From positions 15,791,528 through 15,855,527 of the forward strand of contig CM064681.1 of NCBI GenBank assembly GCA_032717465.1: a stretch of 64,000 nucleotides of DNA, given 5' to 3'. Below are positions 25,873 through 37,904 of the stretch, piece after piece. Source of the stretch: Coenobita brevimanus. Lineage: Eukaryota; Arthropoda; Malacostraca; Decapoda; Coenobitidae. The notes beneath the pieces were generated by a model, which made no database searches, had not been told where the DNA came from, and saw only the letters and a program-made list of their open reading frames with translations. Each line of letters opens with the position of its first letter. The stretch's first letter is position 1. A program made the position numbers and the translations under genes.

Positions 25873-27840
25873 ATGGCCGATAATGACATATTAACAAATT
25901 CTCAAGGAGCAACGGGAGATGCTCCTTCAAAACCTTCTCCCGGACAGGCGGATCCCCCATCCCCTACTTTTCCGCCACTTTCCTCCTCTTCCTATCCTTC
26001 TGTTTCTTCTTCTCCCCCCCCTCTCCTTCCTCCCCCCCTCTTTCCAAACCCACCATCAATAACATCAATTTTTGGTCGCCAGACATGGCCTAAGTTCTTC
26101 AACATTCAGCTGACAACAAATGACCTCACTCTCCATCTCTCTCTCCTTCGACAGATAGGTCCTGACATAACGTTTGCATCACGACCAAATGGAGACCGCC
26201 TTTTGACTGTCCAGACTGCTGCGCAGGCTGAGAAGGTGATGGCGCTTACCGATCATTCTGGTCAACCCATTGCAGCAGTACCAGATCCCCACCTAAACTC
26301 CAGCACGGGAACTGTTCTAATCCCTTCATATATATCTATAGGAGATCGCAGTTTCTCAGAATGCTCCACAGATATACAAGCCATCTTGTCAGCCCAACAC
26401 CTAGCAGTACTGTCCGTTCAGTGTTACACGCTTCCACCTCAGGGGCACCGGAAATACTCCTCCAACATCGCTAAGATCAGTTTTCAGGGCCGCGATCTTC
26501 CCATTTCTGTCATTATTGGTGGCACACGACTCAGTGTCAAAGAATACACACCTCGTCCACGACAGTGCTCTTCATGTTGGCGCTATGGACATCCTGCCAA
26601 ATACTGTAGATCAGAAGCAATATGCCCTACCTGCGCCCAACCCGGCCACACCTTCTCAGCCTGCACAGCAAAGACCCAGGTCTGCCCGAACTGCCAAGGC
26701 ACTCATGCTGCCTCGTCCCGGAACTGCCCGGTGTATACCTTTGAATCTGAAGTCTCCAGGATTCACTGGAAAGAAGGTCTTTCCCTCCGTGCAGCTCGTC
26801 AACGTGCCCGTGAACTAGGATTCTCTATCAATACTACATATGCTCGAGTGGCCCGTCTTGTCCCCACTACCTCCCCCATTTCCCAGTCCCACCACTCTAC
26901 CACCATTACAACGTCTACCTCCTTTTCTGCCATCACCTCCCAATCTAACACACTTACTCCCTTGGTATCACCAGTCTCCTGCTCCCCTACTGTCCCAACC
27001 TCTTTTCCAGTCTCTACTCATACCTCCTCACCTTCTCTGACTGTCAGTGTTGTCTCCTCCCCCCCTGTCTCTGTTCTACCCTCTTCCACCTCCCCTTCTC
27101 TCTCTTCTTGTTCCATTTCACACTCTCAAACTCCTCTGGTTACTCTTTCCAACTCTTTCTCTGTTCTAGACTCTTCCACTCCAATTTCCTCCCTGTCGCC
27201 TCTATTGTCTACTCCTATCACTTCTCCTCAACACCCTTCCTGTTCTGCTGCTACCCCTCGCTCCTCTTCGTCTCTCCACCAACAATTACTCCCTCTGCCA
27301 CAGCGTGATGCCCGCCGCCCGCCTTCCTCTGGCAAACGTGGACTTCCTCCCACCACTTCGGATGCCAAGGGTTTCACAAAACCCACACATTCCCCCCCAA
27401 CCCGTAAAATGCGTACCTCCCGCCCCTTGCCCTCCACGACAACCACTCAATCAAAGATCCCTATCTCGACTCCACGAACTAGTCTCAACCCTATCCCAAC
27501 CCCACAAACTACACAACCTGTATCAAATCCATTGCCGACACCACAGACGACACTCCCAGCAAGTGTCGAGAGTGAAACCCTCACAGACATCATGGAGTTT
27601 CTGGCGACTCCATTGCAGGAACCCATGAGTCCACAAAAAATAGTCCATACAGCCGAAGTCCATTCTGTCCCTTCTGATCTCCCTCCCACTCCCACAGCTC
27701 CTTCCCCTTCTACCCCCCTTCCTTCTTATTCTAATCCCTCTCCTCTATCCCTTCCGATGCCACCAGGCTATACTGACCATCCCGCTCATCCACCTCCTCC
27801 ACGTTCTGCTCCTATTCCAACTATTGAACCAACCCGGTGA
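25873..27840 (+). CDS. LINE ORF1 protein with three zinc knuckles
   Basis: The frame is 655 codons, intact, and starts at an ATG in a favourable context (ACCATGG). Residues 1-70 are proline- and serine-rich. Residues about 75-230 form a folded region comparable to the RRM/PRE_C2HC-like part of Jockey and I ORF1 proteins. Three Cys-His knuckles follow from residue 232 to about 286: CSSCWRYGHPAKYC, CPTCAQPGHTFSAC and CPNCQGTHAASSRNC. The rest is a long serine/threonine/proline-rich tail with a low-complexity cytosine-rich DNA bias. In this family ORF1 binds element RNA and acts as a chaperone in the ribonucleoprotein. The long disordered tail could tolerate hidden frameshifts. Confidence 0.85.
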   Translation: MADNDILTNSQGATGDAPSKPSPGQADPPSPTFPPLSSSSYPSVSSSPPPLLPPPLFPNPPSITSIFGRQTWPKFFNIQLTTNDLTLHLSLLRQIGPDITFASRPNGDRLLTVQTAAQAEKVMALTDHSGQPIAAVPDPHLNSSTGTVLIPSYISIGDRSFSECSTDIQAILSAQHLAVLSVQCYTLPPQGHRKYSSNIAKISFQGRDLPISVIIGGTRLSVKEYTPRPRQCSSCWRYGHPAKYCRSEAICPTCAQPGHTFSACTAKTQVCPNCQGTHAASSRNCPVYTFESEVSRIHWKEGLSLRAARQRARELGFSINTTYARVARLVPTTSPISQSHHSTTITTSTSFSAITSQSNTLTPLVSPVSCSPTVPTSFPVSTHTSSPSLTVSVVSSPPVSVLPSSTSPSLSSCSISHSQTPLVTLSNSFSVLDSSTPISSLSPLLSTPITSPQHPSCSAATPRSSSSLHQQLLPLPQRDARRPPSSGKRGLPPTTSDAKGFTKPTHSPPTRKMRTSRPLPSTTTTQSKIPISTPRTSLNPIPTPQTTQPVSNPLPTPQTTLPASVESETLTDIMEFLATPLQEPMSPQKIVHTAEVHSVPSDLPPTPTAPSPSTPLPSYSNPSPLSLPMPPGYTDHPAHPPPPRSAPIPTIEPTR

Positions 27841-27954
27841 TATATAATACCAGTCTGCTATAAATTCGTTTTTATTGTATTTTATCCATTGTAAATTTTC
27901 TTCTTAAGCTTTTATTTCCCTTGGTTTTACTTTTTTAGTTTTTTAAATTTTAAC

Positions 27955-30900
27955 ATGTCTATTTTACAATGGAATCTTAGAAGTTTTACGGCCCATCGTA
28001 ATGACCTTCGTTATCTTCTCGCAGTTCATTGTCCTACATTAGTCTGCATACAAGAACCCCGTTTGTCTGCCTCCCCAGTACCCATACCTGACTATGGTTT
28101 CTTATTTTCTCCTGCTTCTCTTCCTGTTTCCGCCATTTTAGTTCATCACACAGTTCCGCTAGAACGTCTATCCATTCACACTACGGTTCCGTGTCATTTT
28201 GTTCGTGTCTTCCTCGAACGATGGATTACGGTGGTGTCCATATATTTTACTCCCTCCCAACCTATCGATTTCCCTGCCTTATCTCTTTTATTAACACAAT
28301 TACCCACCCCAGTTTTATTGTTAGGAGATTTTAACTGTCGTCATGCCTTATGGGGCAACACCGTTACCAATTCGCGTGGCCACCAACTTGAGACTTTTAT
28401 TTTTAATAATGATTTATCCCTTCTAAATACAGGAACTTCAACACATTGACGACAAAACTCATACTTTTTCCTGTCTGGATCTCTCCTTGTGCTCCTCTTC
28501 TATTTCTTTACATTTCCATTGGTCCGTTCTTTCAGACACTGTACATAGTGATCACTTTCCTATAAGACTTACTCTTACTACATATTGCCCCATACTCAGG
28601 CCCCCTCGATGGAGTTTTCCGAAAGCTGACTGGCCGTTATTTACTTCTTTAACTGTACCTTCTATGCACGCTTCTTCCTTACCCACTGTTTTAGATATAC
28701 TCACCTATTTTAATGTGTTAGTTCTAAGTGCAGCTTTGACAGCGATTCCTAGGTCGTCCCGTCCTTTTACTTTGAAGTGTGTACCTTGGTGGGATTCGGA
28801 CTGTACTGTAGCACTCCGTGTTAAACGTGCACTTTGGAAGAGTTTTCTACGCAAACGCAACACTCCGGATGAACAGAATGCATTTCTGCTGTTTAAAAAG
28901 GCCCGAGCGGTTCTTCGTAAGACTGTTAAACGGGCTAAACATCGTAGCTGGAGATTATACGTTTCCACCATTACTGCCAATACGCCCATTGCATCCGTCT
29001 GGAAACGTATATGCAAAATAGCAGGTAAACATCTTCCCATGCCCTCCCCTGTCCTACATTTGGATGGGGAGTCAGTTGCAGATGCGCATCTAGTTGCTAA
29101 CCGCTTAGGTCTTCATTTTAGTAATGTTAGTATCTGTTCTCATCTCTCACCTGAATTCCATACCCTTAAAGCTGCTACTGAATGTACGCCAATTGTCTTC
29201 AAGCTGTCGTCTAGTCAGTCATATAACGCGCCATTCACGCTCCATGAATTGTCCTCTGCCCTTCGTCTTTGTAAGAACACTTGTGAGGGTCCTGATGGCA
29301 TACACTATAATATGCTCCGTCACCTTTCCCCCCAGGCCATGGCTTTATTATTAACTATTTATAATCGAATCTGGACAAAGGGTATTTTTCCTCCCTCTTC
29401 TCGTAGTGCCACCATCCTCCCATTTCTTAAACCGGGAAAGCAAGGCCATGCTCCTCAAGACTATCATCCCATTGCTCTAACCAGCTGTCTTTGCAAATTA
29501 TTCGAGTGTATGTTAAATCATCGTCTTATGTGGCTCCTAGAATCCAAGCAACTTTTGTCATCTTCACAGTTTGGTTTTCGAAAAGCTCGCGGCACCTTAA
29601 CTCCCCTCCTAAATCTAGAGACTCATATCCGTTCAGCCTTTGCCACTCGACAATCTGTTATCGCAGTATTCTTCGACCTTGAGAAGGCTTATGACACAGC
29701 CTGGCACTACCATATTTTACGCACAGTTCGTTCTTGTGGTATTGATGGTAACCTTGGTGTCTTCTTAAAGAATTTTCTATCAGCTCGTTTCTTTAGAGTC
29801 CGCGTCCAGCATACTTATTCAGACTCATTTCCACAATACGAAGGTGTTCCCCAAGGCAGTGTTCTTAGCACTACTCTGTTTTTATTGGCAATTAATGGGA
29901 TTGTTTCTTGTCTCCCAGTTGGCGTCCGCTCTTCTTTGTATGTTGATGATTCTGCAGCATATGCCTCAAATTCTGACATCTCTGCCCTTGGCGCTCTTAT
30001 TCAGCGTGCGGTTTCTGCTGCCTCAGAATGGGCCACTTCTCATGGCTTTCGGTTCTCTCCTCTTAAGTCTCATGCTATTACCTTTGCTCATTCTCATCAT
30101 ATTCCTCAACCACCTCTTTTTCTTTGTGGCTCTCCTCTCCCATACAAAACCTCCGCTTCCTTTCTTGGCCTTCTTTTCGACTCCCATCTTACTTGGAAAG
30201 ATCATATTGCCTCCTTGAAAACCTCAGCCTTACAACGCCTCCGTCTCTTACAAACTTTGTCTCATGTGCCATGGGGTGCTGATAGAACTACTCTTCTTCG
30301 CCTCCATATTGTTCTCGTCCTCTCCAAACTTGATTATGGTTGCCAAGTTTATTCTTCTGCTTCAGACACCGTCCTCCAACAACTTGATTCTGTACACCAT
30401 CACGGTTTGCGTCTGGCTCTTGGTGCTTTCAAGTCCTCCCCAGTTGAGAGTCTGTATACTGAATCAGGAGTTCCATCACTCTTCTGTCGTCGTGCTCTTC
30501 TTTCTCTTCGTACCTATGCTAAGTTGCACTGTTTTCCTCATACCCCTTCTCTACTTCCTCCCAGTCCTGACTCAGGCATATTTTCCACTCCTAGGACCAA
30601 GCCACCATTTGTAGTTCGAGCCCGTACTCTTCTCTCGCGCTCCTCTCTTACTGTTAGTAATGTTTTTCCTTTCCGCACATGTCTTTTTCCTCCGTGGCTA
30701 CTTCCGCGACCCCACATTTGTTCTTCCATTTTCCCTTATTCCAAGTCCAATTCCCCTCCATTCATTCTCCGTTCTCGGTTTCAGACCATCTCTCCCAACA
30801 TTCCTCTGCAGTCCCTATATAAACTGATGGTTCAAAAACTCCTGCTGGCGTTGGATTCGCGATACTCTTTCCTGACACTTTTTATCATTTTAACCTTCCT

Positions 30901-31644
30901 ACCTATGCAAGTGTTCTAACAGCAGAGTTATATGCCCTCTTGTTTGCGTTACGGTATATTTGTCGTGCCTCCTCCTCCTCATTTGTGATATTCTCTGATT
31001 CATATAGTGCTCTAACCCTTCTTCAGTCACCTTTTGCTTCTCATCCTCTAGTTCTTCGTATCTTGGAATGGTTGTTCCGTATCTCCTCTCGTCGTAAAAG
31101 AGTCCAGTTCTGTTGGGTCCCGGGACATGTGGGCGTCGCGGGCAATGAACGTGCTGATCAGTTGGCTCGCATGGCAGTTACCAGGGATGTCTCTCCTTCC
31201 TTCCTCATTCCAGTCTCTGACCTTCTTCCTGCTCTGTCATCCTTCCTTCATCACCGGTGGCAGTCTTGTTGGGACTCTATCACTAATAACAAACTACGTG
31301 TTGTTAAACCATTTATTTCTCCATGGTCGACCCCTTGCCACCGTAATAGGAGGTGGGAGACGGCTTTAGCTCGCCTTAGAATTGGTCATACTCGACTTAC
31401 CCACTCTTATTTGATGTCTGGTGGTCGCCCTCCCTTTTGTATTCGTTGCAATACCATTCTCTCTGTACGCCATATTTTCCTTGATTGTCCACTCTACACA
31501 CTACAGCGACGTGTTGCATTTCCATTTTTGTCCCGCCTCCAACGTCCCCCCCTTCTTGTCGACTTTCTTCGAGAGTCATCGTATTTTTCCCTCCATAATA
31601 TCATGTCCTTCCTTACCTCTGTTGGTCTTCTTTCCGACATCTAA
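27955..31644 (+). pseudogene. LINE ORF2: endonuclease, RT, RNase H (two frameshifts)
   Basis: The endonuclease starts at 27955 (LQWNLRS, then CIQEPRL, LLGDFNCRH) and its SDHFPI block appears after a frame change near 28445-28490. The 810-codon frame 28487-30919 holds the RT: HPIALTSCLCKLFE, FFDLEKAYDTAW, GVPQGSVLSTTLF and the YVDDSA active site. A second frame change just before 30823 leads into RNase H (TDGSKTPAGVGFAIL, then FSDSYSALTLL, VPGHVGVAGNERADQLA). The protein ends with a CIRCNTILSVRHIFLDC knuckle. Both lesions are small indels. All catalytic blocks survive, so the copy died recently or suffers assembly errors. Confidence 0.88.
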
Positions 31645-31860
31645 TTCTGTTCCTTATTTCAATAGCCCCATCTGTGATATGATATACTCCTTCCATTGAT
31701 CCATTTCTTCCGGCCCACCTAACGTACACAACTTGTAGCCGATGATCCGGCTTTGTGCTGGATTTTGGCACTAGGTTCCTATTGTTCTTCTTCTTAGTTA
31801 TGTTGCACAGTTTATATTTGAATGATATTATATGTAACCCCATTCTTTATTTTATATAAA

Positions 31861-32063
31861 ATTAGATAAATAATATTTACAATATGTACAGTATTCACAT
31901 AGTTTCGTTTGTACCACACATCACTTGACACTATAGTCCTCCAAAGTTTGTGAAGTCAACTTGATATGTTTCATCTTACCTATTGGTTGTAAGTATTTAA
32001 GTGTATGGTTGAGTATAGCATACTGTTGCTAGCTCCATTTGTCTTAGACATTTTCACTTGATT
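31861..32063. other. Unassigned sequence before gap
   Basis: AT-rich sequence without visible features, ending at the assembly gap. Confidence 0.4.
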
Positions 32064-32163
32064 NNNNNNNNNNNNNNNNNNNNNNNNNNNNNNNNNNNNN
32101 NNNNNNNNNNNNNNNNNNNNNNNNNNNNNNNNNNNNNNNNNNNNNNNNNNNNNNNNNNNNNNN
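32064..32163. other. Assembly gap (100 N)
   Basis: Exactly 100 undefined bases, the conventional scaffold-gap length. The true distance between the two sides is unknown. Confidence 0.99.
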
Positions 32164-32229
32164 TCATTCTGAGATGCCACAAGAGCTAACTTCAGACCCT
32201 AGGTAGAAACTTCGCTCCGTTGTGTCCCA

Positions 32230-33000
32230 AGAGTGCTGCAAGTTACTGTGGATCAAGCAGACCAGGCTTGACCCTGGGACAGGAACCGGCTGCACCGTGT
32301 AGAGGGACAATGCCGGAATTCGACCAGAAATTACCTGCATTGCTGACGGCTTATCGGCCATCATCCCATGAGTTCACCGGCTACACCCTGCAAAACTACA
32401 AATTAGGCCACAAATTACGATTGCCACTGATAAGGTTAGTGGGAAGACTACCGGTGAAGAGCTGTCGCCGACACTTCCAGCTATGCGAAGCAACTTCAGG
32501 AGAGACTGGCTGAGGCACATCATTCTAGATAGCTCTGAAGTTTAGTTAGCAAAATAATGAAGCATTGTAAATATGATGCTGAAGGCAAGTGAGGCGAAAG
32601 CTTCAAGTTGATGGTGACAGAGCGCGGCTATACTATCCTCAGGGGAAGAAAGGAGAAGTTCACCGAAGCTTTACAGAGCCAATGGGATGGGCCCTGCACT
32701 GGTGATGGACCACTTCACAAACATACCGCACCAGACTAGGTGAGGTGGGAAGTCTCATCCAAAGATGCGTGGCACGTAAATCGTCGTCTGGCAGTGCCAT
32801 GGGGCCAGGACAGCGCAGCGAAGTGACGTCTCCAAGGAATCGTGCAATTCCATAGCCGATGATGTAGAGGAGGATTCGAGGAGCTGCTACGAGAGGATAA
32901 TGACTGTTTCCCAAGCGAAGAGTCAGAACCAGCGAGGAGGGCCGAGTCTTTCCAGGAGTGGACCATGTGGAGAAGCAGGATTGCCGTTGGTATGAAGCAG
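32230..33000 (+). pseudogene. Gypsy integrase C-terminal remnant
   Basis: Around 32329-32450 the plus strand encodes LPALLTAYRPSSHEFTGYT and GHKLRLPLIRLVGRLP, the block downstream of the catalytic glutamate of Ty3/gypsy integrases. With frame changes, 32640-32830 continues into a WDGPCT-type GPY/F-like region and a HVNRLAVPWG block that normally ends the integrase. Stops and indels are frequent. The 5' part is missing, cut off near the N gap, and no LTR could be delimited. The TATA-poor sequence up to about 33880 may include LTR remains, since an AATAAA lies at 33829. Confidence 0.7.
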
Positions 33001-35944
33001 CATAGGAGCAAGACCTATTAAGTTGAAGTATTAGCTTTGTGCATTCGATGTTTCACGTACTATCAATGATTATGCTTGCAGGTACTGAGTAGAAGTTTTG
33101 TGTGGACGACTAGGGAGTATGTGTTGATAAGAGAGATTTTTATGATAGGAAGCATTTGAATGTTCTCAGTAAAGTTCTTGTATTTTTCATTTACGAGCTT
33201 CAAAGTGCTACAAGTTAGCCTGCTATTTGTGAGCTTGAGGGCAATTTGTGTAAAGTCATTATACTTGTGCTTTTTCTCTCTACAGGTTTTAATAATGTTA
33301 TTGTTTGTTAAATTGTAAATTTTATATCAGTTTGTATAGGGTAAATGGTTTGGAGCAAGTTGGACATAGTGTAGGAAAACTCAGTATTTTCTGAATTGTT
33401 CGCTGACATTTTCTTTTCCTATGTGTCCGACTCTGTATAAAGGCTTCGAGATAGCCTATTTCTCGGGGGCAGTGACTCTATCTCAAGGCGTCCAGGTAGT
33501 CCTCCTACACCTTCCACATGTCGACACATCGGCGCTAACACCCACCTTCCATGTTGAATACATGCTAGTGGCTGTCTCATACAGCGATTGGTGTATTGGA
33601 ATGTCTCTGATTGGTAAACTGTTGTTCCTTCGACAGTGTATTAGAATTTTGGAGAAGTTGTTGAAGGCTGGTAAAGGAGGTGGAAAAGCCTGTGGGAGTC
33701 AGTCTCATTTTAGTTTTTAGTCTCAAAGCGCAGTTCAGTGTCAGTGCTGCCTAAAGTGATGATTGTATAGTTCAGTACTTGTGAAAATAGGGAAGCGTAG
33801 TTGGCAAGCACTGAGTGTAATTATTTGGTGAATAAAGACCGCGAACTTGAGAAACCAGTGTTTATTTACCATGCTTTGGACCCGATCTTGTTGTTGCACT
33901 CGGAAAAGGTAGTGGACCATAGAAAAAGAAACAACTCACTGAGCAATGTCCTTTCTATGTTATACTACTGCTAGTTGGAGCCTAGTGTGCATTTTTGGGA
34001 CAGGATGTAACAACAGTTTTCTGTATGAGCGCTTCTTCGCTTAATTTCCTTCATCCTCCTATTCCTGCTGAAAACAAGCCTTTCGTTCCCCACCCACAGC
34101 AAAACCGTGGAAATGGGAAAAAAATACCAATGCACAAATCCAGGAATTATAAGTCATTTGCAGCTAAATGCAGCACGGACAACGAAAAACTAGTGCTGAG
34201 GTCGTGAATGTTCAGGCCTGTGGCTCGCAGAATGATTGTTTGGCCCAAAATATTGGGCAACTATATCGACTGAGTGGTTCACATAAGGATGTATTAATGA
34301 ATGGAAACTTACGTGAAAAGATAACGAAACAATATAAGAAAGAGAATGTTTCAGCCCCATCTTCTTCATCGTCTTGTTTTTCTCGGTAATACTTGGGAAA
34401 GAGCAAAAGATACGAGGATTATCCGTAGTGCGCTAAGTGAAATAGGCATCATCTCTTTTAAATGGTTACTGGACATATGATCCATATAATGTGCTTCATA
34501 ATGATTTTTGGAAGAAACAAAAGTTCGTATATGAAAAGGAAAATAAAGTGAGTGAGTACCAACGGAGAAATATATACTACTCGCATCTCGATACATTGTT
34601 TATTCATCTCTCTAATCCCTTATCAAAGATTCAACTTCTACAGCTTCCACATCTCATTGATTCCCACATTCACTTAGAAAATCTACCTTCTTCTTGATCT
34701 TCCACATTTCCCGCTACTATTTATCACAGTTATACATACTTTTTTTCAACACCTTACCACAAGCAGACTCTTTGTTAATACTACAAAGACCCTTTTAAAA
34801 TCCTATTGTAATGGTGGACTGAAATTTATGAAGGTTAGGCTTTGTTATTCAAAAGTATTTCAATGTAAGGTTCATGTGTGCCACAAGAAAGGAAAGCAGA
34901 CTGACCGATCATAGATGGAAAATGATGGTCCGGTTTCAACTCTGAAATAATATCGTTCACAACAATATCTTCAGTAACCTCAAATGATCTATGTATTTCT
35001 TTAGTTCACATTTTCTCTGAAAGAACGAGTCTAGATGCCTAATGTATTACTGAAATGTAAGGGCAAGCGGTGTGGAACTAAAGAATGAAGTTCGGTGCAC
35101 ATATGTGATCGATGGAGAGTTTCACCCATGCTAACTAAAATTCCACTGCTAATCTACTAGCGTCTGTTAAGTAGTTTTAACAACGGTGGATGACAAGCAC
35201 ATGAAGGAATCAAGTGGCAGTGACAGGTACGAGTACTGAACTTTTGATATACAGGGCGATTAAAATAAAAAACAAATATTTTGGTTTCATAGCAGATGGG
35301 CGACTAAGGAAGATAAATATTAATACTTTACATTATGGCCATATTCTATCTGAACGCTTTCAGCTGGCTGACGTGTAACTGTTATTCTTGCAACCACCAT
35401 GGAAACATGGTTGGTAAGGTCTGAGGTTGGAGGAGAGAGTGCACGAACTCGCCAATGTCCTTATCAGTAAGGTGAGAACAGATGTTTACATCATCTTACG
35501 ATCCTAAATGCTGTTTGATAATGATGAAGTGAAGAGGTAAGTAAGAATGATTAATCTCGGTCCTTAAATCTTTATTATAGTGAGTACAACTACATAAGTA
35601 CTAAATTCTATACCCTCAGAGCCTTTCTTTAATTATAATACCTTAGGTGCTTAGTGGGGTGTGCTGCATGAGCTTGATTTTGTGTGGTATTGTGTGGTCC
35701 AGTGTTGTGTGATATGGCTTCACTAAAGATGCTAAAGTCTGCATAAGCGAAGAACCTCTTGTCTGAAAATCATTCGTAAGACACAAACAGCCAGGGTCGC
35801 TTTAGGAGATATTGGAATGACTTACCTGAATGACAATGGGAGAGCCTTCGTATTCAATAATTTCATAACAGTCTATCTACGGAACTATGGACGGCGTGTG
35901 TTAGATTTCAATATTATAGATGGATTAACAGACAGAGCGATTTA
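33001..35944. other. ~2.9 kb without recognisable genes
   Basis: Several open frames of 60-100 codons occur (for example 33421-33720 and 34168-34389), but none resembles a protein I know. An AATAAA at 33829 is followed by a GTGTTTATTTACC stretch, so part of 33000-33880 may be an old LTR. A TACAGGGCGATTAAAAT motif at 35250 looks like a transposon end but has no partner that I could find. Confidence 0.35.
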
Positions 35945-37249
35945 CGAGGGTGGACTCCCAAAACTCCCGGAATAGATCGATAGTGCAAGAAAAACAAGTA
36001 GTTCCTCGTTGCAGCAGTATGCACCAATTGCATGTAGTCTGTTGAATCACTCTCCATGTGGTATCTCACTGGGTGGGTTTTTTCCGTATTTCTGGCTTTT
36101 TTTTTTTTTTTTTTTTTTTGCGCGAGTGACTTCTGTGGTTTTCATCTTGAAACCACTATGGCAGATTTGAATGAGTAATGGGTGTGCTTTTTTTTTTTTT
36201 GCTTGGGAAAACCGCGGCTTAGGCAATGACAATATTTGAGGAAGAGACTAAAAAAAAAAAGTGCGAATGGTGCGCGCATTTTAAGAAGGCAACATGTCAG
36301 TTAAAGACTAGTTGAAGACTGTTCTTATTTTAGCAGATCCCTCGATCTCTCAAATAGATGAGAAAAATCGAGAAAATTCGACTGGCAATTTTGGAAGATC
36401 GTCGTCGCATTATTGACGAACTAGTAGAGACGACGGATATTTCTTGGCAGTCAGTCCTACGGATTTTGACAAGATCTTGGCATGTACAGAGTCACAACAA
36501 AATTCGTTCCATGTCTTCTAGCAGGAGATGAGAAAGCAAAACGTGTGTTAGAACTTGGAGGAACAGCTGAGAAATGACCCAGAACTTCTTTCAAATGTCA
36601 TTACGGGTGACGAGACCTGGATTTACAGGTATGACCCCGAAACCAAGCAGCAATTCAGTCAGCAGAAGACACCGATATCTCCAAGACTGGAAAAAGCACA
36701 TCAGGTCAGGTCAAATCAGGACAATGCTGATTTTTTCTTACCAATGAAGGAGTTCTCCATAGAGAATTTCTTCTCCATGGACAGACTGTGAACCAGTAGT
36801 TTTACATTATTGTGTTAAGGCGTCTACGGGAAAGCATCAGGCACAAACGTCAAGAGAAGTGGCGCATCCAGATATGGTTCTCACATCACGACAACGTCCA
36901 ATCACAGCACGTTGTTGTTTCGGCATTTTTTGGCCAAAAACAATGTCGCTGTTGCTCGGCACTCCCCGTACTCTCCAGATCTCGCTCCCTGTGATTTTTC
37001 CTTCTTCGCCAGCATTAAGCTTTACCTGAAATACAGAAAAATTGCCAAAATAGGAAAAAAAAAAACCGCAGGGAATTCCAGACAAGGTGACAAAAAGACG
37101 AGTATAAGAAATGTTTCCAGGAATGGGAAGTGCGCTGTTTCTAGTGAATAGTTTCTCAAGGGAAGTACTTTGAAGGGAACTAAATTGATTTTTTAAGTTT
37201 TGCAACGAATTTTTTTTTAACTATTCCAGGAAACTTGGGGACCCCCTCG
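35945..37249 (+). mobile_element. Mariner-like element, full length but dead
   Basis: The ends are imperfect inverted repeats: CGAGGGTGGACTCCCAAAAC on the left and CGAGGGGGTCCCCAAG (inverted) on the right, both followed by GGAATAG. The length of about 1.3 kb is normal for mariner. A TA dinucleotide precedes the left end (35943-35944). The right flank is TT, so the target duplication has decayed or the edge is off by a base or two. Confidence 0.75.
36358..37145 (+). pseudogene. Mariner transposase, degenerate
   Basis: The start region reads LAILEDRRRIIDELVETTDI (helix-turn-helix part). The first catalytic block is VITGDETWIYRYDPETKQQ in the frame 36555-36791. The second block lies near 36885 (HHDNVQSQH) and the third near 36960 (SPYSPDLAPCDFSFF), which gives the D,D34D signature of mariner. 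At least three frame changes separate the blocks and part of the N-terminal region is missing, so no active enzyme can be made. Confidence 0.85.
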
Positions 37250-37293
37250 TTCACATACATTCATGCAAACACATATTTCTTATAATATACATC

Positions 37294-37295
<2 letters not shown>

Positions 37296-37350
<55 letters not shown>

Positions 37351-37390
37351 GAGAGAAAAATAGATAGACAGACAGATAGACAGATATACA
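37296..37390. repeat. (AT)n and (GACA/GATA)n microsatellite
   Basis: An AT run to about 37345 is followed by GA-rich and GATAGACA units. Confidence 0.92.
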
Positions 37391-37904
37391 AAATAACCAC
37401 AGGAGAAATGAAAGTTGCGACAATGAGTACCTTCGTATATTACATCTCAAGAGTGATACAAAGACGAAAAGGATAGAGGTCTTTTATACACACACACCAG
37501 GAAGTGGCACATAGAACAAAGGACGACCTGAAATTAAAATGAGCGACACACAAAACAACAGGTACCTGATGTTTTTCCTTGGGGATGCACCTGACAAAAG
37601 GGGGTAAATACTGCTGCTTAACTTAAGAACATAGAGGATTAATGTTCGGTGTGTCCCACACACAGGTGTGACTGTACAACCAGAAGACAAGGATACAATC
37701 AGTTGTTTGTCTGAGGGGTATTGCTTTTAAATTAATTTAGTTAACTTTTAAATTTATCAAACTTAGAATGACCATAGCTCATGTTTACATTCATTTTATA
37801 TGTGCCAGAAATTAGGCAAGATTCTATTACATTTTTTTTTTTATCAAAGCTTTTCAATCTTGCTAGAATCTTAGAGCCTACCCAGTCAGTATGGTAATCA
37901 ATGA
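37391..37904. other. Possible 5' region of the second Penelope-like element
   Basis: It is non-coding. Position immediately upstream of the Penelope-like coding remnant suggests its leader, but I see no defined repeat or promoter, and a T-run near 37832. Confidence 0.3.

Larger units (their letters stand above)
25520..31860 (+). mobile_element. I/Nimb-like non-LTR retrotransposon, nearly full length
   Basis: A GC-rich leader of about 350 bp precedes ORF1 (25873-27840) and a broken ORF2 (27955-31644) with endonuclease, RT, RNase H and a terminal Cys/His motif, followed by a short 3' region. An RNase H domain after the RT places it in the I group of LINEs; Nimb-like is my best guess. The 3' boundary is approximate because no clear tail or target duplication is visible. 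Confidence 0.85.

Noticed and set aside
27228..27695. Minus-strand frames opposite LINE ORF1
   Set aside because: They are shadows of the intact plus-strand ORF1 in cytosine-rich DNA.
33421..33720. 99-codon open frame as a host gene
   Set aside because: It shows no similarity I recognise, no splice signals, and sits in probable LTR debris.
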